NCBI GenBank assembly: GCA_954871525.1 | Contig: OX940872.1 | Location: forward strand, 13,043,180 to 13,107,179 | Source: Parietaria judaica | Taxonomy: Eukaryota > Streptophyta > Magnoliopsida > Rosales > Urticaceae | Length of the DNA stretch: 64,000 bases | Direction: 5' to 3' | In this document: one piece after another, positions 33,522 through 44,765 of the stretch | Layout of the letters: each line of letters begins with the position of its first letter | Numbering within the stretch: position 1 is the stretch's first letter | Made by a program: the position numbers and the translations under genes | Notes under the pieces: model-generated | What the model was told of the DNA's origin: nothing | Seen by the model: only the letters and a program-made list of their open reading frames with translations | Databases searched by the model: none

Positions 33522-34100
33522 CCAAGAATGCCTTAAGACTTGACAAACTTTGGTAGCCCATCAGACAGTCCGCGAGCAAATCTGGGTTGAGTATGAACTC
33601 GAACCTTCACTGCCTCGAACGGGCAGAGTGCAACATCGGCTATGAGCTCAGTATAAGCGGAACCAGCAAGGTAGATTAAAGCAGCATATTTCGGGCCAGA
33701 AATGTCGGAGTAGTACTTGAAGAGCTCATAAAATCCAAACTTACAAGCACCTTGAGCACTAAAGCCACGTAGGGTAGGCACCCAACCGCTGAAGAAACCT
33801 CTCACGCCCTGCTCCTTTAGCAGAATTATGAAACCCAATGAGATGCTCTTGTACTTTGCCAGATCAATATGCATATTGCCCTTAACGAGGTCAAGAGGAG
33901 TGACGGTCATGTGAGTGAACCCACAGGTGAGGATCCCCCCTGGCCGTACAGGCTGCGTAGAACGCCGGCGAGTACATGTCGATCTTGTCGGGCTCCGCCG
34001 CAGCGGCAAAGACGATCTGCCTTGCCGGAGCGGCCTCAGAGGAAGCCGAATACGCGGGGAGAGCATGGAGGATCCGGTCGAGTTCTTGACATCAGGCCAA
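33522..34100 (-). pseudogene. Captured mitochondrial phosphate carrier, N-terminal and middle part (intron-free)
   Basis: Minus-strand translation gives the carrier signature P-L-D-L-V-K (first repeat) and, further on, C-P-F-E-A-V-K-V-R-V (second repeat). Between them are R-G-F-F-S-G-W-V-P-T-L, A-Q-G-A-C-K-F-G-F-Y-E and Y-L-A-G-S-A. The mature N-terminus M-Y-S-P-A-F-Y-A-A-C appears in another frame just upstream (about 33968), so a frameshift follows it. G-L-P-K-F-V-K-S is followed by TAA where family members have Glu. No intron interrupts about 150 codons. Plant homologues exchange phosphate across the inner mitochondrial membrane; this copy cannot make a complete carrier. Confidence 0.88.
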
Positions 34101-34350
34101 TCCATGGCGTTCTCGCCTTTACATCGGAAATAACCTCTGGTTTCACCGCCTTTAGTACCTCGTGAGTCTTGTATATCTCGATCGACTCCAATGTCACGAT
34201 CGCCGATGATGCAAGCCCTGAGAATGTGGAAGCTAATATCACGAACACGGCGGAGATCGCGGACAGTGCGGCGAGGATCGCCATAACCAGTTTCTTGGAG
34301 CTCGATCGATGCAAACGACGATGAAAAAGGTGTCGTTTACGAGCTGAGAA
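34101..34350 (-). pseudogene. Captured fragment of a second host gene (membrane-anchored protein, not named)
   Basis: On the minus strand a frame with a hydrophobic helix (M-A-I-L-A-A-L-S-A-I-S-A-V-F-V-I-L-A-S) is followed by I-V-T-L-E-S-I-E-I-Y-K-T-H-E. After a one-base shift it continues Y-F-R-C-K-G-E-N and P-D-V-K. The helix plus extracellular-like Cys-containing segment looks like a real protein domain, but I cannot name the family. It lies between a possible phosphate carrier start (M-A-V-S-D-Q-S-L, near 34420) and the carrier body, so foreign sequence appears to interrupt that reading frame. Confidence 0.45.
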
Positions 34351-34424
34351 ATGTTTGCGTGAGGAAACAGAGGAAGTTGGGGATGAGGGAGTGGCGCAAG
34401 GACTGATCGGAGACCGCCATGGAT

Positions 34425-34760
34425 TCACAGAGAGATAGAGAGAGAGATCGGTCGAACGAAGAGATCTTGCATTCGCTTGGCGGAAGCGGCTTCTCTCTTG
34501 GAAGCTTCGAAGAATTGCTTCCTCAGACAAGGGATGTGCTTGGGTGGAAGCTTTCCGTGCTTCTTGGTCATGGAAATGGAGAAGTCCTCGATCTCCTTGA
34601 GCTTCATCTGGTTCTGCTCAACCCTCGCGCAGATTTTGTTGACCCAGTGCTTGTAGTGGTCGAGAGTTACGGTTCTTTCAAAATCTTTGCTCTTCCATGG
34701 ATCGAGAAAGAGAGAGCTGTACGGAAGCGGAATCGAAGAGCGAATCGGAGGAATACCAGA
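34425..34760 (-). pseudogene. Captured fragment of a third host gene (Lys-rich helical protein, not named)
   Basis: On the minus strand an open stretch encodes a hydrophilic helical segment: H-Y-K-H-W-V-N-K-I, E-Q-N-Q-M-K-L-K-E-I-E-D, K-K-H-G-K-L-P-P-K-H-I and R-K-Q-F-F-E-A-S-K-R-E-A. The sense codon pattern is regular and unlike the surrounding retrotransposon leader. I do not recognise the parent gene. It precedes the other captured pieces in transcription order and would be part of one chimeric RNA. Confidence 0.4.
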
Positions 34761-35353
34761 AGCGCTGAAGCACAGAGTTCGATCTTAGAAACCCAGAAGA
34801 ATCAAGAACACGAAGAGAATTGTTATCTCCGGTGAAAAACCAGAAAACAAATAAACAACTACTTGATGATCAGAGTGAGAGTCCATCGGCGATCTTGAAT
34901 AATCGCACGATTCGCTACGTTCTTGCTCACAACTTGCGATTCCATATTCATCATCAAAATCGAAAAAAGTTGCAGAAGGCAAGAAGAAGAAAGAATCAGG
35001 CTTGAAAAACAAACCCGATATTGCGCTTCCCTGAGTTCCTGGCCGTGATCTGATGAACTTCCTTCTTTGAATTCGAAGAAAAGACCAGCCAATCCTCTAG
35101 GCAGGAAGGAAGAATATGATGAAGGCTGATGTAGAGCTCTAATGGCGGAAAACAGAGATGATGAAGCTCAGACCCAGCGCTTCAATGGCTGAAGCTTTCT
35201 TTCCCGATCACTTGACATGCCTCTTCTCTCCCGTGCTCCAAACTATCCAAGATTGGCCGGATCAGGGATGATCGAAACAGAAGACTAAGAGGAAGAAAAC
35301 CAGAGATCGAAGATCGAAGCTTCAAGCTCAGAGACGACAACGGCGGAAGCATT
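34761..35353 (-). mobile_element. 5' internal leader of the gene-capturing retrotransposon
   Basis: GC-richer DNA between the primer-binding site and the first captured segment. Short frames exist (for example 34859-35092), but none shows a domain. It could be the element's own leader or further captured sequence. Confidence 0.4.
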
Positions 35354-35365
35354 GCTCTGATACCA
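35354..35365 (-). promoter_or_regulatory. Primer-binding site of the gene-capturing retrotransposon
   Basis: On the minus strand TGGTATCAGAGC lies three bases after the LTR end (CTCA). It is the perfect complement of the plant initiator tRNA-Met 3' end used by most plant Copia elements, and it proves the minus orientation of the element. Confidence 0.9.
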
Positions 35366-35368
35366 TAT

Positions 35369-35586
35369 TGAGTTTCTGAGTAAAACTATAAAGAAAAGAT
35401 AGAGAGAATTCAGGAATGAACATCTGAGAATCTCATTGATAGTGAATGAATCTGAATGATTCTATTGTGTTGTGTTACAAAGTGATTACAAGAGTTCCTT
35501 TTGCCTTTATATATAGGCAATATAACATGGCTTCCTTATCTTAGTGTGAACTCAATCTATGATTCACTCTATATTCTTAATATATA
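35369..35586 (-). mobile_element. 5' LTR of the gene-capturing retrotransposon
   Basis: The 216-bp repeat (35369-35584) matches the 3' LTR with about seven substitutions and no length change once the MITE is removed. Helitron H2 is inserted two bases beyond it (35587), so the right-hand target duplication could not be recovered. Confidence 0.85.
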
Positions 35587-37747
35587 CTAGTGGACGGCAC
35601 CGCGCTTCGCGCGGTGGTGTTGTATTTCTTTTATTTATTTGGATGATATATTAAATAAGAAGAAATACATGAATGTTAAACTCACTAAATGCTTAATTTT
35701 ATTTTCTAACTTGATGATTTATAGTGAATATGTATATATAGAAGAGTTTGCTGAAATTCTAATAAAAAAAAATTTATTTAAATTAAGAACATATATTTGT
35801 TAACTATGGTTTAAATCGGTGAAAAATAAAATTCAAAAATATTAAATTTTATAATTGGGCATAAATAAATTGATGTATAAGTTAAAAAAATTCACTCATA
35901 TTGAAATCAGGGCGTAAGTGTAACTCATATGTGAATTACTAAGTTGGCAAAAAATATCAATATGGTCAAAAACATATTGAGAACATTTATTATTTAGACT
36001 ATGTATTGTAATCGAAATGCACCGATATTATTTATGAATCATACTCAATCACAGGTAAGGTACCATTTGCTTGTGTATTTTATTTGTGTTAAAAATATTA
36101 AGAGAAATAATGAGACATGGATTTTCTCCTCTTCGAATTGTTGATAATAATTTTAGATAAATATTTGAAGTAATGAAACATAAAACATTGTCTCAATCTG
36201 TTCTCAGTTTGTAGATAATTACATTCTTTTTTCTTTTTTTTTTCTCAATGAGAGAATTATGTAGGATTAATTTTCACTTTCTTGCCCAGTATGATAAAGA
36301 CCTAATCCTGATACGATTAAATTTTACAATAAAAAATAAATAAAGATATCAAACACTTGCTAATTATAGACCGGAAAGCCGCTACTTAAAAAATAACTCG
36401 CTGATCGTAGCCCTTGTAAAATATTTAGTACAATATAATATAAGTTAACAAAACCTCACTAACTGTATATTGGAAAGCTCCTATCGGAAGAAAGGAACGA
36501 AATTGTCCGGGTCCCTGTCAAAAATTATAAAGAGAGAGACACATGATTCACCAACGAAAGAAATAAATTCTCACTAAAAGAGACAATGATAAAAAAAAGA
36601 TATGGAAAAAAAAATTAGCACAATAAATTAAAGATATTAAATACTCACTAATTGTCAACCGGAAAGCTACCATCGGAAAAAGGAATCAATGATCGTAGCC
36701 CCTGAAATTCATATAAAAAATTCATTAAGTGCAGACCGAAAAGCCCCTACGAAAGAAAAATATCACAATTAAACATGTCAAAAACTCGCCAATTATACAC
36801 CTAAATGCTGCCACTTGAAAAACAAATCGCCGATCATAGCCCCCTATATAATATTGAGTACAATAAAAGATATAAAAAACCTCACTGTATATTGGGGCGC
36901 TCTTATCAGAGAGAGAAGGAAAAAAAAAAACGTCGACCCCCGTAAAATAATATAAAGAGAGACACATTTTTCATTTTGGCTGCAATCTATGAGATTATGT
37001 ATCTCCATATATATACACGCACAAAGACTTTTTATATTCTAACTTGTTGTATTTAATCAGATACACCGATACGTTAAATTATGAAAGAGGAATAAATTAC
37101 ATGCACTTAGAATGGGATTAATGATTACAATAATCGTAGTGATAAAATACGTTATGATATCTTCCTTCCTTCAATAATCTTTTGAAATTCCTCTTTTATC
37201 GATCTAATAATTAAAATACGTTATGATATCTTCCTTCCTTCTATAATCTTTTGAAATTCCTCTTTTATCAATCTATTAATTAGATACATCCTTCAAATTC
37301 TATATATGTCAGATATATTGTTTATAAAATGTTAATTTTTGAAAACTATTAAACTATTTATATAATGAATTTAAATGATGAAAAATATCCTAATCCAAAA
37401 TCTTATAAGAAAATCTTTGTACCGTATAAACCTAAAAGTCTACTGTAAAGTGTTAAAAACTACCAAAAATTAAAGAGAAAAAAAGTAATGTATGAAAGAA
37501 AACCAACTGTATAAATATAAAAGGTTGGAAAAAAGTAACACATGAAACGTTACATCTATACAAATGTATTTAATTTGCATGCACTATACACTCAGTGTAT
37601 AATAAATACACAATTGAAGAAGACACCAATGTAAGATATTGTTATTAAAAAAATGTAAAAATTGAAAAAAATAGGAAATCAAAATCTTTGATTTTATAGA
37701 ATGTCATGGCATCACTTGAGATTTTCTTTTTATATATATATAGAAGA
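35587..37747 (-). mobile_element. Helitron H2
   Basis: On the plus strand it starts CTAGTGGACGG, followed by the hairpin CACCGCGC-TTC-GCGCGGTG (35598-35616). It ends ...TATATATAGAAGA before T, i.e. TCTTCTATATATATATAAAA on the coding strand. Host A precedes and T follows. The 5' end shares an ATCTCA...ATGACAT segment with H1, so they are related. About 36345-36970 holds diverged repeats of a GGAAAGCYGCTAC...GATCGTAGCCCC motif, offset about 430 bp. 37144-37281 is a 69-bp tandem duplication. No helicase is encoded. Confidence 0.75.
37144..37281. repeat. Tandem duplication, two 69-bp units
   Basis: AAAATACGTTATGATATC starts both units, at 37144 and 37213; they differ at only a few positions. It lies within Helitron H2. 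Confidence 0.9.
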
Positions 37748-38144
37748 TTCTCTAATGTATTTAATATTTTGCATTGCCGAGACATTTGCAGATAGCAACA
37801 AAAATAAGCAGTTCGGGTTATGATTGCCGACCTTATTAATTATCTCATTTGACGACCCTAATAGTACGATGATATGGTACAATGATAACACAACTATTCT
37901 CTATTCCTATTTTCTTCTTAATAGTTTTTTAGATTTTTCATTAAAAATCTCATCTAGGAAATGTGCCATTTAGTGTCATTCGATAGCTTATATATTTTAC
38001 AAACTAAATTTACATACAATTCTGTAAATGATCCAGTGAGTAATATTCTAATGTATGTATTAATTGACAAGTGAACGTAATTGTCATATAAACATGCTAT
38101 CGTCTTAGTTTAAATTCCTATATTAATCATTATTATTATTATTA
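37748..38144. other. Spacer between two Helitrons, nothing recognised
   Basis: AT-rich DNA with a short (ATT)n run at 38128-38144 directly before the next Helitron terminus. Confidence 0.4.
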
Positions 38145-41100
38145 CTAGTGGACCGACACCGCGCATTGCGCGGTGGTGTTGAAAATAGTATATAACTAAA
38201 TAATTTTATTGTTTATTGTTATTTTGTTATTTAAAAAAAAGAAACATATTCATGTCAAACTAATTGTGACGCTGTGAAGTGTGATGTATTATTTTCATTT
38301 AATATAAATGTTCTTTCTAAATATTTATCTAAGAATAAATAGTATATTTAAATTCAATAAAAAAATATTTGTCGTGTAAGAGATTACATACGTAATAACA
38401 ATGGAAAACTTGAAAGAATAGCATTCTTGTTGTCATAAATGGATAATATAATATTTAAAACTACTTATTTTAAGAAATAGCTATTATAGCACTTTCGTAT
38501 TTTTTTATACAAAATTTACTATTAATTTACCTCTCCAACCCGAAGATAGAAAAAAAAATCGACTATCTTTGTTAACGGTGGAACTTTGTGTAGGGAAGAA
38601 GAAAAGAAAAATACATCACACTTTCATATTGATTTGGTAAGAATGAATACAATCGATTATGACTTTGGCCCTTATTTATAGAGCTCATTAATGAAGAGAA
38701 TACATAAAATTACAACTCAATTAAAATACTCTAATCATATACATAAATCTACTAAAAAGTAAAAACTAAACAAATTAATTAAACCAAATAACTATTTCTT
38801 AAAACTAACAATTTATCTTAACAATCTTTGTCCATGTTTCGAATTTTTCGCTCATGTTAGCCTAATGTTTTTGGCTATCTCAGACAAAGATACCAGAATG
38901 TTTTTGTTTTGTGTGGCTATTTTGGGCCGGAATGTATACTATTTTTCTCAAAAAAGTACGGCGGTACTACTATTTAAAATATAAAGTTTTGAGTATTATT
39001 ATTATTATATTTGTGATAACTTGAGTGCTAACTCTAATAAATTATAATGATGTTAGAAGAGTTTTCACAATCATTTTTTTATTTACTTCATTTAATTTCT
39101 ACAATTATAATTAAGCTTAACGATCTGCGAATAATTACTTAACATGTAAATTTAGTAGTTTTTATTTCACGCGGATAGTGGAAAATGAAAGTTTTTTTTA
39201 AGATGTATGTAAATTGAAAAAAACAATGGCTCTCATTGTTATTTTGCAGTATTTAACAAGTTAAGTTTATATATGTTAAATATGCAAACCAACAATGTAA
39301 AATTTCATTCCATGATTGTTATAATATTAATGTCTGATTGAATATTTTAAATATAATATACACTCGATAAATCAATGACAAAAGATTCTGGTTCTAACTT
39401 CTTACCCAATTAAATACATAATCAATCAATAAAACAATGTAATATCCTTATTCATACTTACTGTAAACCGCCAGACATATGTCACTTGCATTGATTATCA
39501 TGAGAATGCAGTTGACACAGATCTTATATAAAACCGATGCCATGCGGAACATTATCCAGCATTGTTGCAAACTATCATTGTAGTTTGTCCAAGGTAGATA
39601 ACAATAATATATCACGGAAATCTAAAACAAAAATTCATAGACTTACCTTTTTTTTAAGAGCGAATCTAACTCCGATAAAACATGGCTTACATCAAAATCA
39701 CAATAAAAAAAAAATCAACATATCCGATGACAAGTAATAGATCTAACCAAATATCCGATGAACCTTTGTCGTTGATGTTTGAAACAATAATTCTATGTCT
39801 TCTTGAGATGACATGTCACACAACAACAAAACATGCCATTACCGTATAATTATACTGATTTCACACTAACTAAAAAAATGAAAGACTGAAATGAAGAAAA
39901 AAATCAAAGCAATAAGCTTTGAACATCTATATATGATAATTTTCTTTATTAGAGTAATAAGATTTTGAACATTTGTATAGGATAATTTCCTTTGATAGAT
40001 AAAGAAAAAACAAATGCTAATGAAACACTGAAAAAGAAATATACGATTCTTCAATGTATAAGTCGAAATTATTAAAAAGGTTCTTATTGTATCAAACATG
40101 GTGGACAACATTTTCCAATGAAATATAGAAAGTTATTCTTAATTAAAATCTCGAAGTAAATCCTATCAATAAACATAAACTCATAGAAAAAATCCAAAGA
40201 CTCATTGAGAAACTGAAGTTCTTCGACGTCAAGAATCCCCGCAATTAAAGTACTCGTTGAACGAAATTTGACCCCATAAACACAACGAACATAATCGTAT
40301 TATTTCATTTTCTAGTGTATATGTTAGTTTAGATATCCATCAAACATGTCATGTGCATCACTTAACGGTCAAGTATTCTCCTAAATCCATTAAAAATGTT
40401 TTATGAACGTAATTTGGATGGAACAAAATTGACCAAACTTTATATTTTCAGTCTCGAATTCATTAAAAACATCTATTTAAAGTCATAAAACAATAATTTT
40501 ACATATTACATACCTTTTTAAGATGGCAGTACTTACTTATTCTCGTCCCGTCTCTGTACTTTGAAGACGAAACCTTGAAGAAGCAATTGAAAAATTACCC
40601 AATGACATCAATGTAAGAATAAACACTCTTTTTTAGCACCACTATAAAAGAATTTGCACATATAAACCTTATAGAAAGACTAAATTATTATACTTTTTTG
40701 AAGTTTTTAATCAACTTATCAAAAATTATTTGGATAGACATAAAATGAGAGACCTTACAGTTTCATCACCAGAAGTAAAAAATTTCCCCATAAAATAATA
40801 CTCAAACAACAAATCCAAACCAATAATGTTAACTTTTCTGATTAATCAAGATATGAAATCGAATACACTATACTCAATTTTCTTGTTTACCTTATTGTAA
40901 TACTTTATTTTAAATAATACCTTAATAAATAAAGTTTGAATCTAATGAGACTTGTGTGAAAGCCTGCTGAATCAAGAGTCTAATTTTCAGGTTGAAAACA
41001 ACTAAATAGGGTGATTAATTTGCTGACGTCTAATCACTGCACCAAAGCATCGCATGAATTACTCTTAAACTCGAGGAAAAACAACAACAAAAAATAGAAA

Positions 41101-42020
41101 AACGAAAAACACACACCAATCAACAAAGAAAAACAAAAAAAATCCACACGATGAGAATCAATTTCAAAGTTCTAAACAGAGAGACTCACAACTATAGAAC
41201 GTCGGGAATTTTTTTGTGTTTTTTCTCAGTCTAGTGTCCCTAAACCTTTTTATCGTCCCACACCTATGAAGATATTTAGCATTTATATACATTAAAAAAC
41301 CTTAAATTTAAGTTGCTTACTGTAAAAAATAAAAAAAAAATCAAAACAAATTTAAAGCATTAATACAGAGATTCACCATTAATGAACGAAATTAGAGTCA
41401 TTTCCTATATGTGATGATGAACAAAAGAAAACGAAAAAAAGCACCATCAAAAAACAAAATTACAAAAATCATTGATTAAGAAGAAAAGAGAGAGGGACCT
41501 TGATGGAGATTAAGACGTGGTCCTGCCTCCGGATCGAGATGTGAGATCGGAGCACAAAACGAACCTAAAATCAGGAAGATCTGAGCAGAACACAAAGAAA
41601 TAAGAAATAAAATCTAAAAATGAATTTCATTAATTTAATTTATCAAACAGTTTTCAATTCAAGAATAGGATTTTTATGTCAATGATTTATCAAGTTACAC
41701 AACAACAAAGTATTCATGTTATAAGGAATCGGTTGCACTATTCGCTTCCTTCCAGTTGCCAAAAACGACGCCGCTTTTCTAATGAAACCCAGAAACCAGT
41801 AATTTACCGAAAAAAAATTCATAGCTAAAATATACCTTGTATTTTAAGAAATTGAAGGGAGTATCCTCGAATGACTTAGTGAATCTTTTTTCAATGTTCT
41901 TATATATAGTGGGTATACAATTTTGAAATTAGAAATAAATACATTACGGAATAAACTTAGAAGAGATCATTACCATTAAATTCAACTATTTGAAATTTAG
42001 TTATTTAGTTAGTTATGTAT

Positions 42021-42165
42021 ATATTGAATATGATCATATCTAACTGAAAAATAAATGGTTCTGTAATAGAAGAAGAACTGAGTAGAATATATAATATATT
42101 GAATATGATCATATCTAGCTGTAAAATAAATGGGTCTGTGATCAAAGAATAACTGAGTAGAGAGA
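42021..42165. repeat. Tandem duplication, about 75-bp period
   Basis: ATATTGAATATGATCATATC starts at 42021 and again at 42096. Both are followed by CTG-AAAATAAATGG and an ACTGAGTAGA end. Confidence 0.85.
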
Positions 42166-42516
42166 GAGAATTCAAATAATCTGAAGGAATATGGATTGTG
42201 GAACCGTAAACAACAAAATCACAAACAGAACCGTAAATCACTAAGAAAGAAATAAAGTTAAATACCAGAGAGGCGGAAAAAGGTGCATAAGCGGAAGGGC
42301 GAGGTCGTAAAAGAGGATGTTTCTAACTCGCGCCACCAGAGAGAATCAGCAAGAGTCACGCGCGTCGCCAGACACCGTAGAAGCTACCGAGTCACGTGGC
42401 CAGGGAGAGAGAATCGTTGAAGGGAATCCACTCCGGTTAACCGGAACAATAATTATTTGGGCGGGAGACTGGAAGCTTGTTTGAAAAGGCAAAAAGCAGA
42501 TAAAATCAATATTTGT

Positions 42517-42810
42517 TCAAAACAAGAATAGTAGTATCTGAACTAAGAAGTTCCGAAAACAGATTAAACGCGGAATATGATCAAAACAGAAATAGTATTT
42601 ATCTGTTCTAAAAAAGTTCTACCAATTGATCAAAATCGGAATCTAATCAAGACATAAATACTAATATATGTAGTTTTATTCTAAAAATGTTCTGAAAATC
42701 AATCAAACCCAAAATCTGATCAAAACATAAGTAGTAATACTTGTTCTAAACAAATTCCTAAAACCGATCAAACCCGGAATACGATCATAACATAAGTAAT
42801 AATATTGTCA
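42517..42810. repeat. Diverged minisatellite, four to five units of about 64-73 bp
   Basis: Units follow the pattern TCAAAACATAAGTAGTAAT, then TTCTAAA-AAGTTC, then GATCAAACCCGGAATATGA. Drift is strong. It lies within the proposed Helitron H3. Confidence 0.75.
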
Positions 42811-44765
42811 ACCTGTTAAACTTGGAATAATGAAACCTATTGTAGATTTTTGGGACACTACAACTATAGTTTAAGAAATAATATTTCGATTAACCAGTTT
42901 TGCGAATAAATCACTGCTAACAAAGTGGCGATCAGTTCTTATAATTCAATATTATATCAAAAAATCAGTTTAATTGCTTGCTCTTTTAATCTCTTTGGTC
43001 CCATTACTATATTGGATAATAAAAAAAAATTAAGCGACAAACCTGCAAAAACCTTCGCTTCTGGGAGAATCCCAATCAACCAGCGGCTTGAAGAATGTGT
43101 AGCGAGAGTGAGTTCTGAGAAAGCAAAATTTCACAACCTACAATCGATAAAAAAAAAAATCAAAGAAAAACCAATCTTACCCATCCGAATCAATAAAAAA
43201 CAGTGACTCGACACGAACATACCTAGAAAAATTTAGAATCTGGGAAAATCCCGATCAAGTATAGAGCCAATAGAACCGGGACCAGAAATCTAAAGAAACA
43301 AAATCCAACCTTCAAAGCTAAATCGAAACCGCAAAACAAAAGTATGAAGCCAATAGAACCGAGCAATCAAATTTGCTGGATCAAATTGAACAAAACATGG
43401 TATAAAGATAAGTAGAACTCATTCCAATCACAAATTATATTAACTATAACTAAGCAAAGAGTTCTTAATCTAAAAAATAAACAAAATTACATATAAATAA
43501 TCAAAATTAAGAACTATAGGGGTGTGTCTAAAATTTCCAATCGTGGACTTTTCTCGAACGGTTATAGTTCTTACGAAATAGTTTTACTACCTAAGAAATT
43601 CAAATAAAACTGTCCAAATACAACTGCAAAGAAATTCATGCAAAAATAACCCAAATTCAACTCCAAAAAGAAAAAGAAGAAAAGAGATGATGAAAAATAG
43701 CCCAAAAATTGATGATATGCTAAAGTTAAAGATCATTTAGAGAGAAACTAAGGAAAAACGATGAAACTGAAGGAATTACTTACTTCCTGTCCACTGTCGC
43801 AACTATGTTTTTTACTCTGTTTCGGCCGTAGAGAGAAGGACAGGGGCGGTTGTTGTGTGACGCTTTAGGCTTCAACCTTTCATCGACATTTTTGGTGATC
43901 TTAGTTGATACACATAAGAAAATTCTAACAAATTGTTCTTAATTCAGACAATATAGTGAACAGTTGGTGATATATCAAAATACATGTTTGACGGGAAGGA
44001 ATTCAACGGACTAAAATGCACCCAAAAAAAAAAAAGATAGAAATTAAAAAACAACTCCATATAAATAACATTAACGGTAATTCAAATACTTAAAATCTAA
44101 AACTTCAATACAGACCTTCAATATATACAGAGTTTGGAGGTTGAGAGGAAAATGAAGGGTAGGGCTGGAAACCAAAGGCTATGTGGCGAGGCGACTGGCG
44201 GTGGGCTCCTTGAAGAAACTCGGTAGTCTCACACCCTTGCACAGAGAGATTTGGGAAAGAGAAGAAGCGCAGAAACGGTTACTTCGGTCATGGAGGTTTG
44301 ATATGAAGCATGATTTGTGTTCGAAGAGGCATGTTGGGGAGTCGCAACTGTTTCGGGCGAATCGACACGACGACCGATACTCAAAATATTTTTTTGTTAA
44401 ATTAAAAATAATTCGAAAAAAGGAGAAAAAGGAATGGGATCAAAAAACGTTGTTTTTTAGACATGATTTATATATATATATAGATTATTAATGATAGTTT
44501 ATTTTTAGTGTATTTTTTTAAGGTTAATTCATATTTTTATGCTATTTATTCATGGTGTTGACATTAGGTGGTTCCCTATTTCTATGTTGTCATTTATTGG
44601 TGTAGTTTTTATAGTGACAAAGGTAACGTCAGACCGAAAGCATCCAAAGTTAAAGCTTAAAACGATAGAAAAGACTATTTATTTTCTTATTAATGTTTCA
44701 CTCATTTTGGGTGGATCCTTCGACCTTACACTTATTTTTTTATTTTTCTTTTATGAATATGATAA

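Larger units (their letters stand above)
38145..44484 (-). mobile_element. Helitron H3 (probable extent)
   Basis: The 3' end is clear: CTAGTGGACCG at 38145 followed by hairpin CACCGCGC-ATT-GCGCGGTG (38157-38175), preceded by host A. The 5' end is proposed at 44484, where the minus strand reads TCTATATATATATATAAATC after host A. It lacks the further similarity H1 and H2 share, so the 6.3-kb length is uncertain. The interior is AT-rich with several GC-richer, exon-like patches (41500-41580, 42270-42430, 43050-43120, 43790-43860, 44150-44390), possibly captured fragments, but no recognisable protein. Confidence 0.5.

Noticed and set aside
31000..34420. A functional mitochondrial phosphate carrier gene
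   Set aside because: It has a frameshift near the N-terminus, a TAA in place of Glu, no third carrier repeat, a foreign segment in the N-terminal region and an inserted Ty3 element, and it lies between two LTRs.
44183..44491. A 102-codon plus-strand frame with basic residues
   Set aside because: There is no recognisable domain, and the end is low-complexity within the proposed Helitron end. It may be a captured fragment but cannot be supported as a gene.
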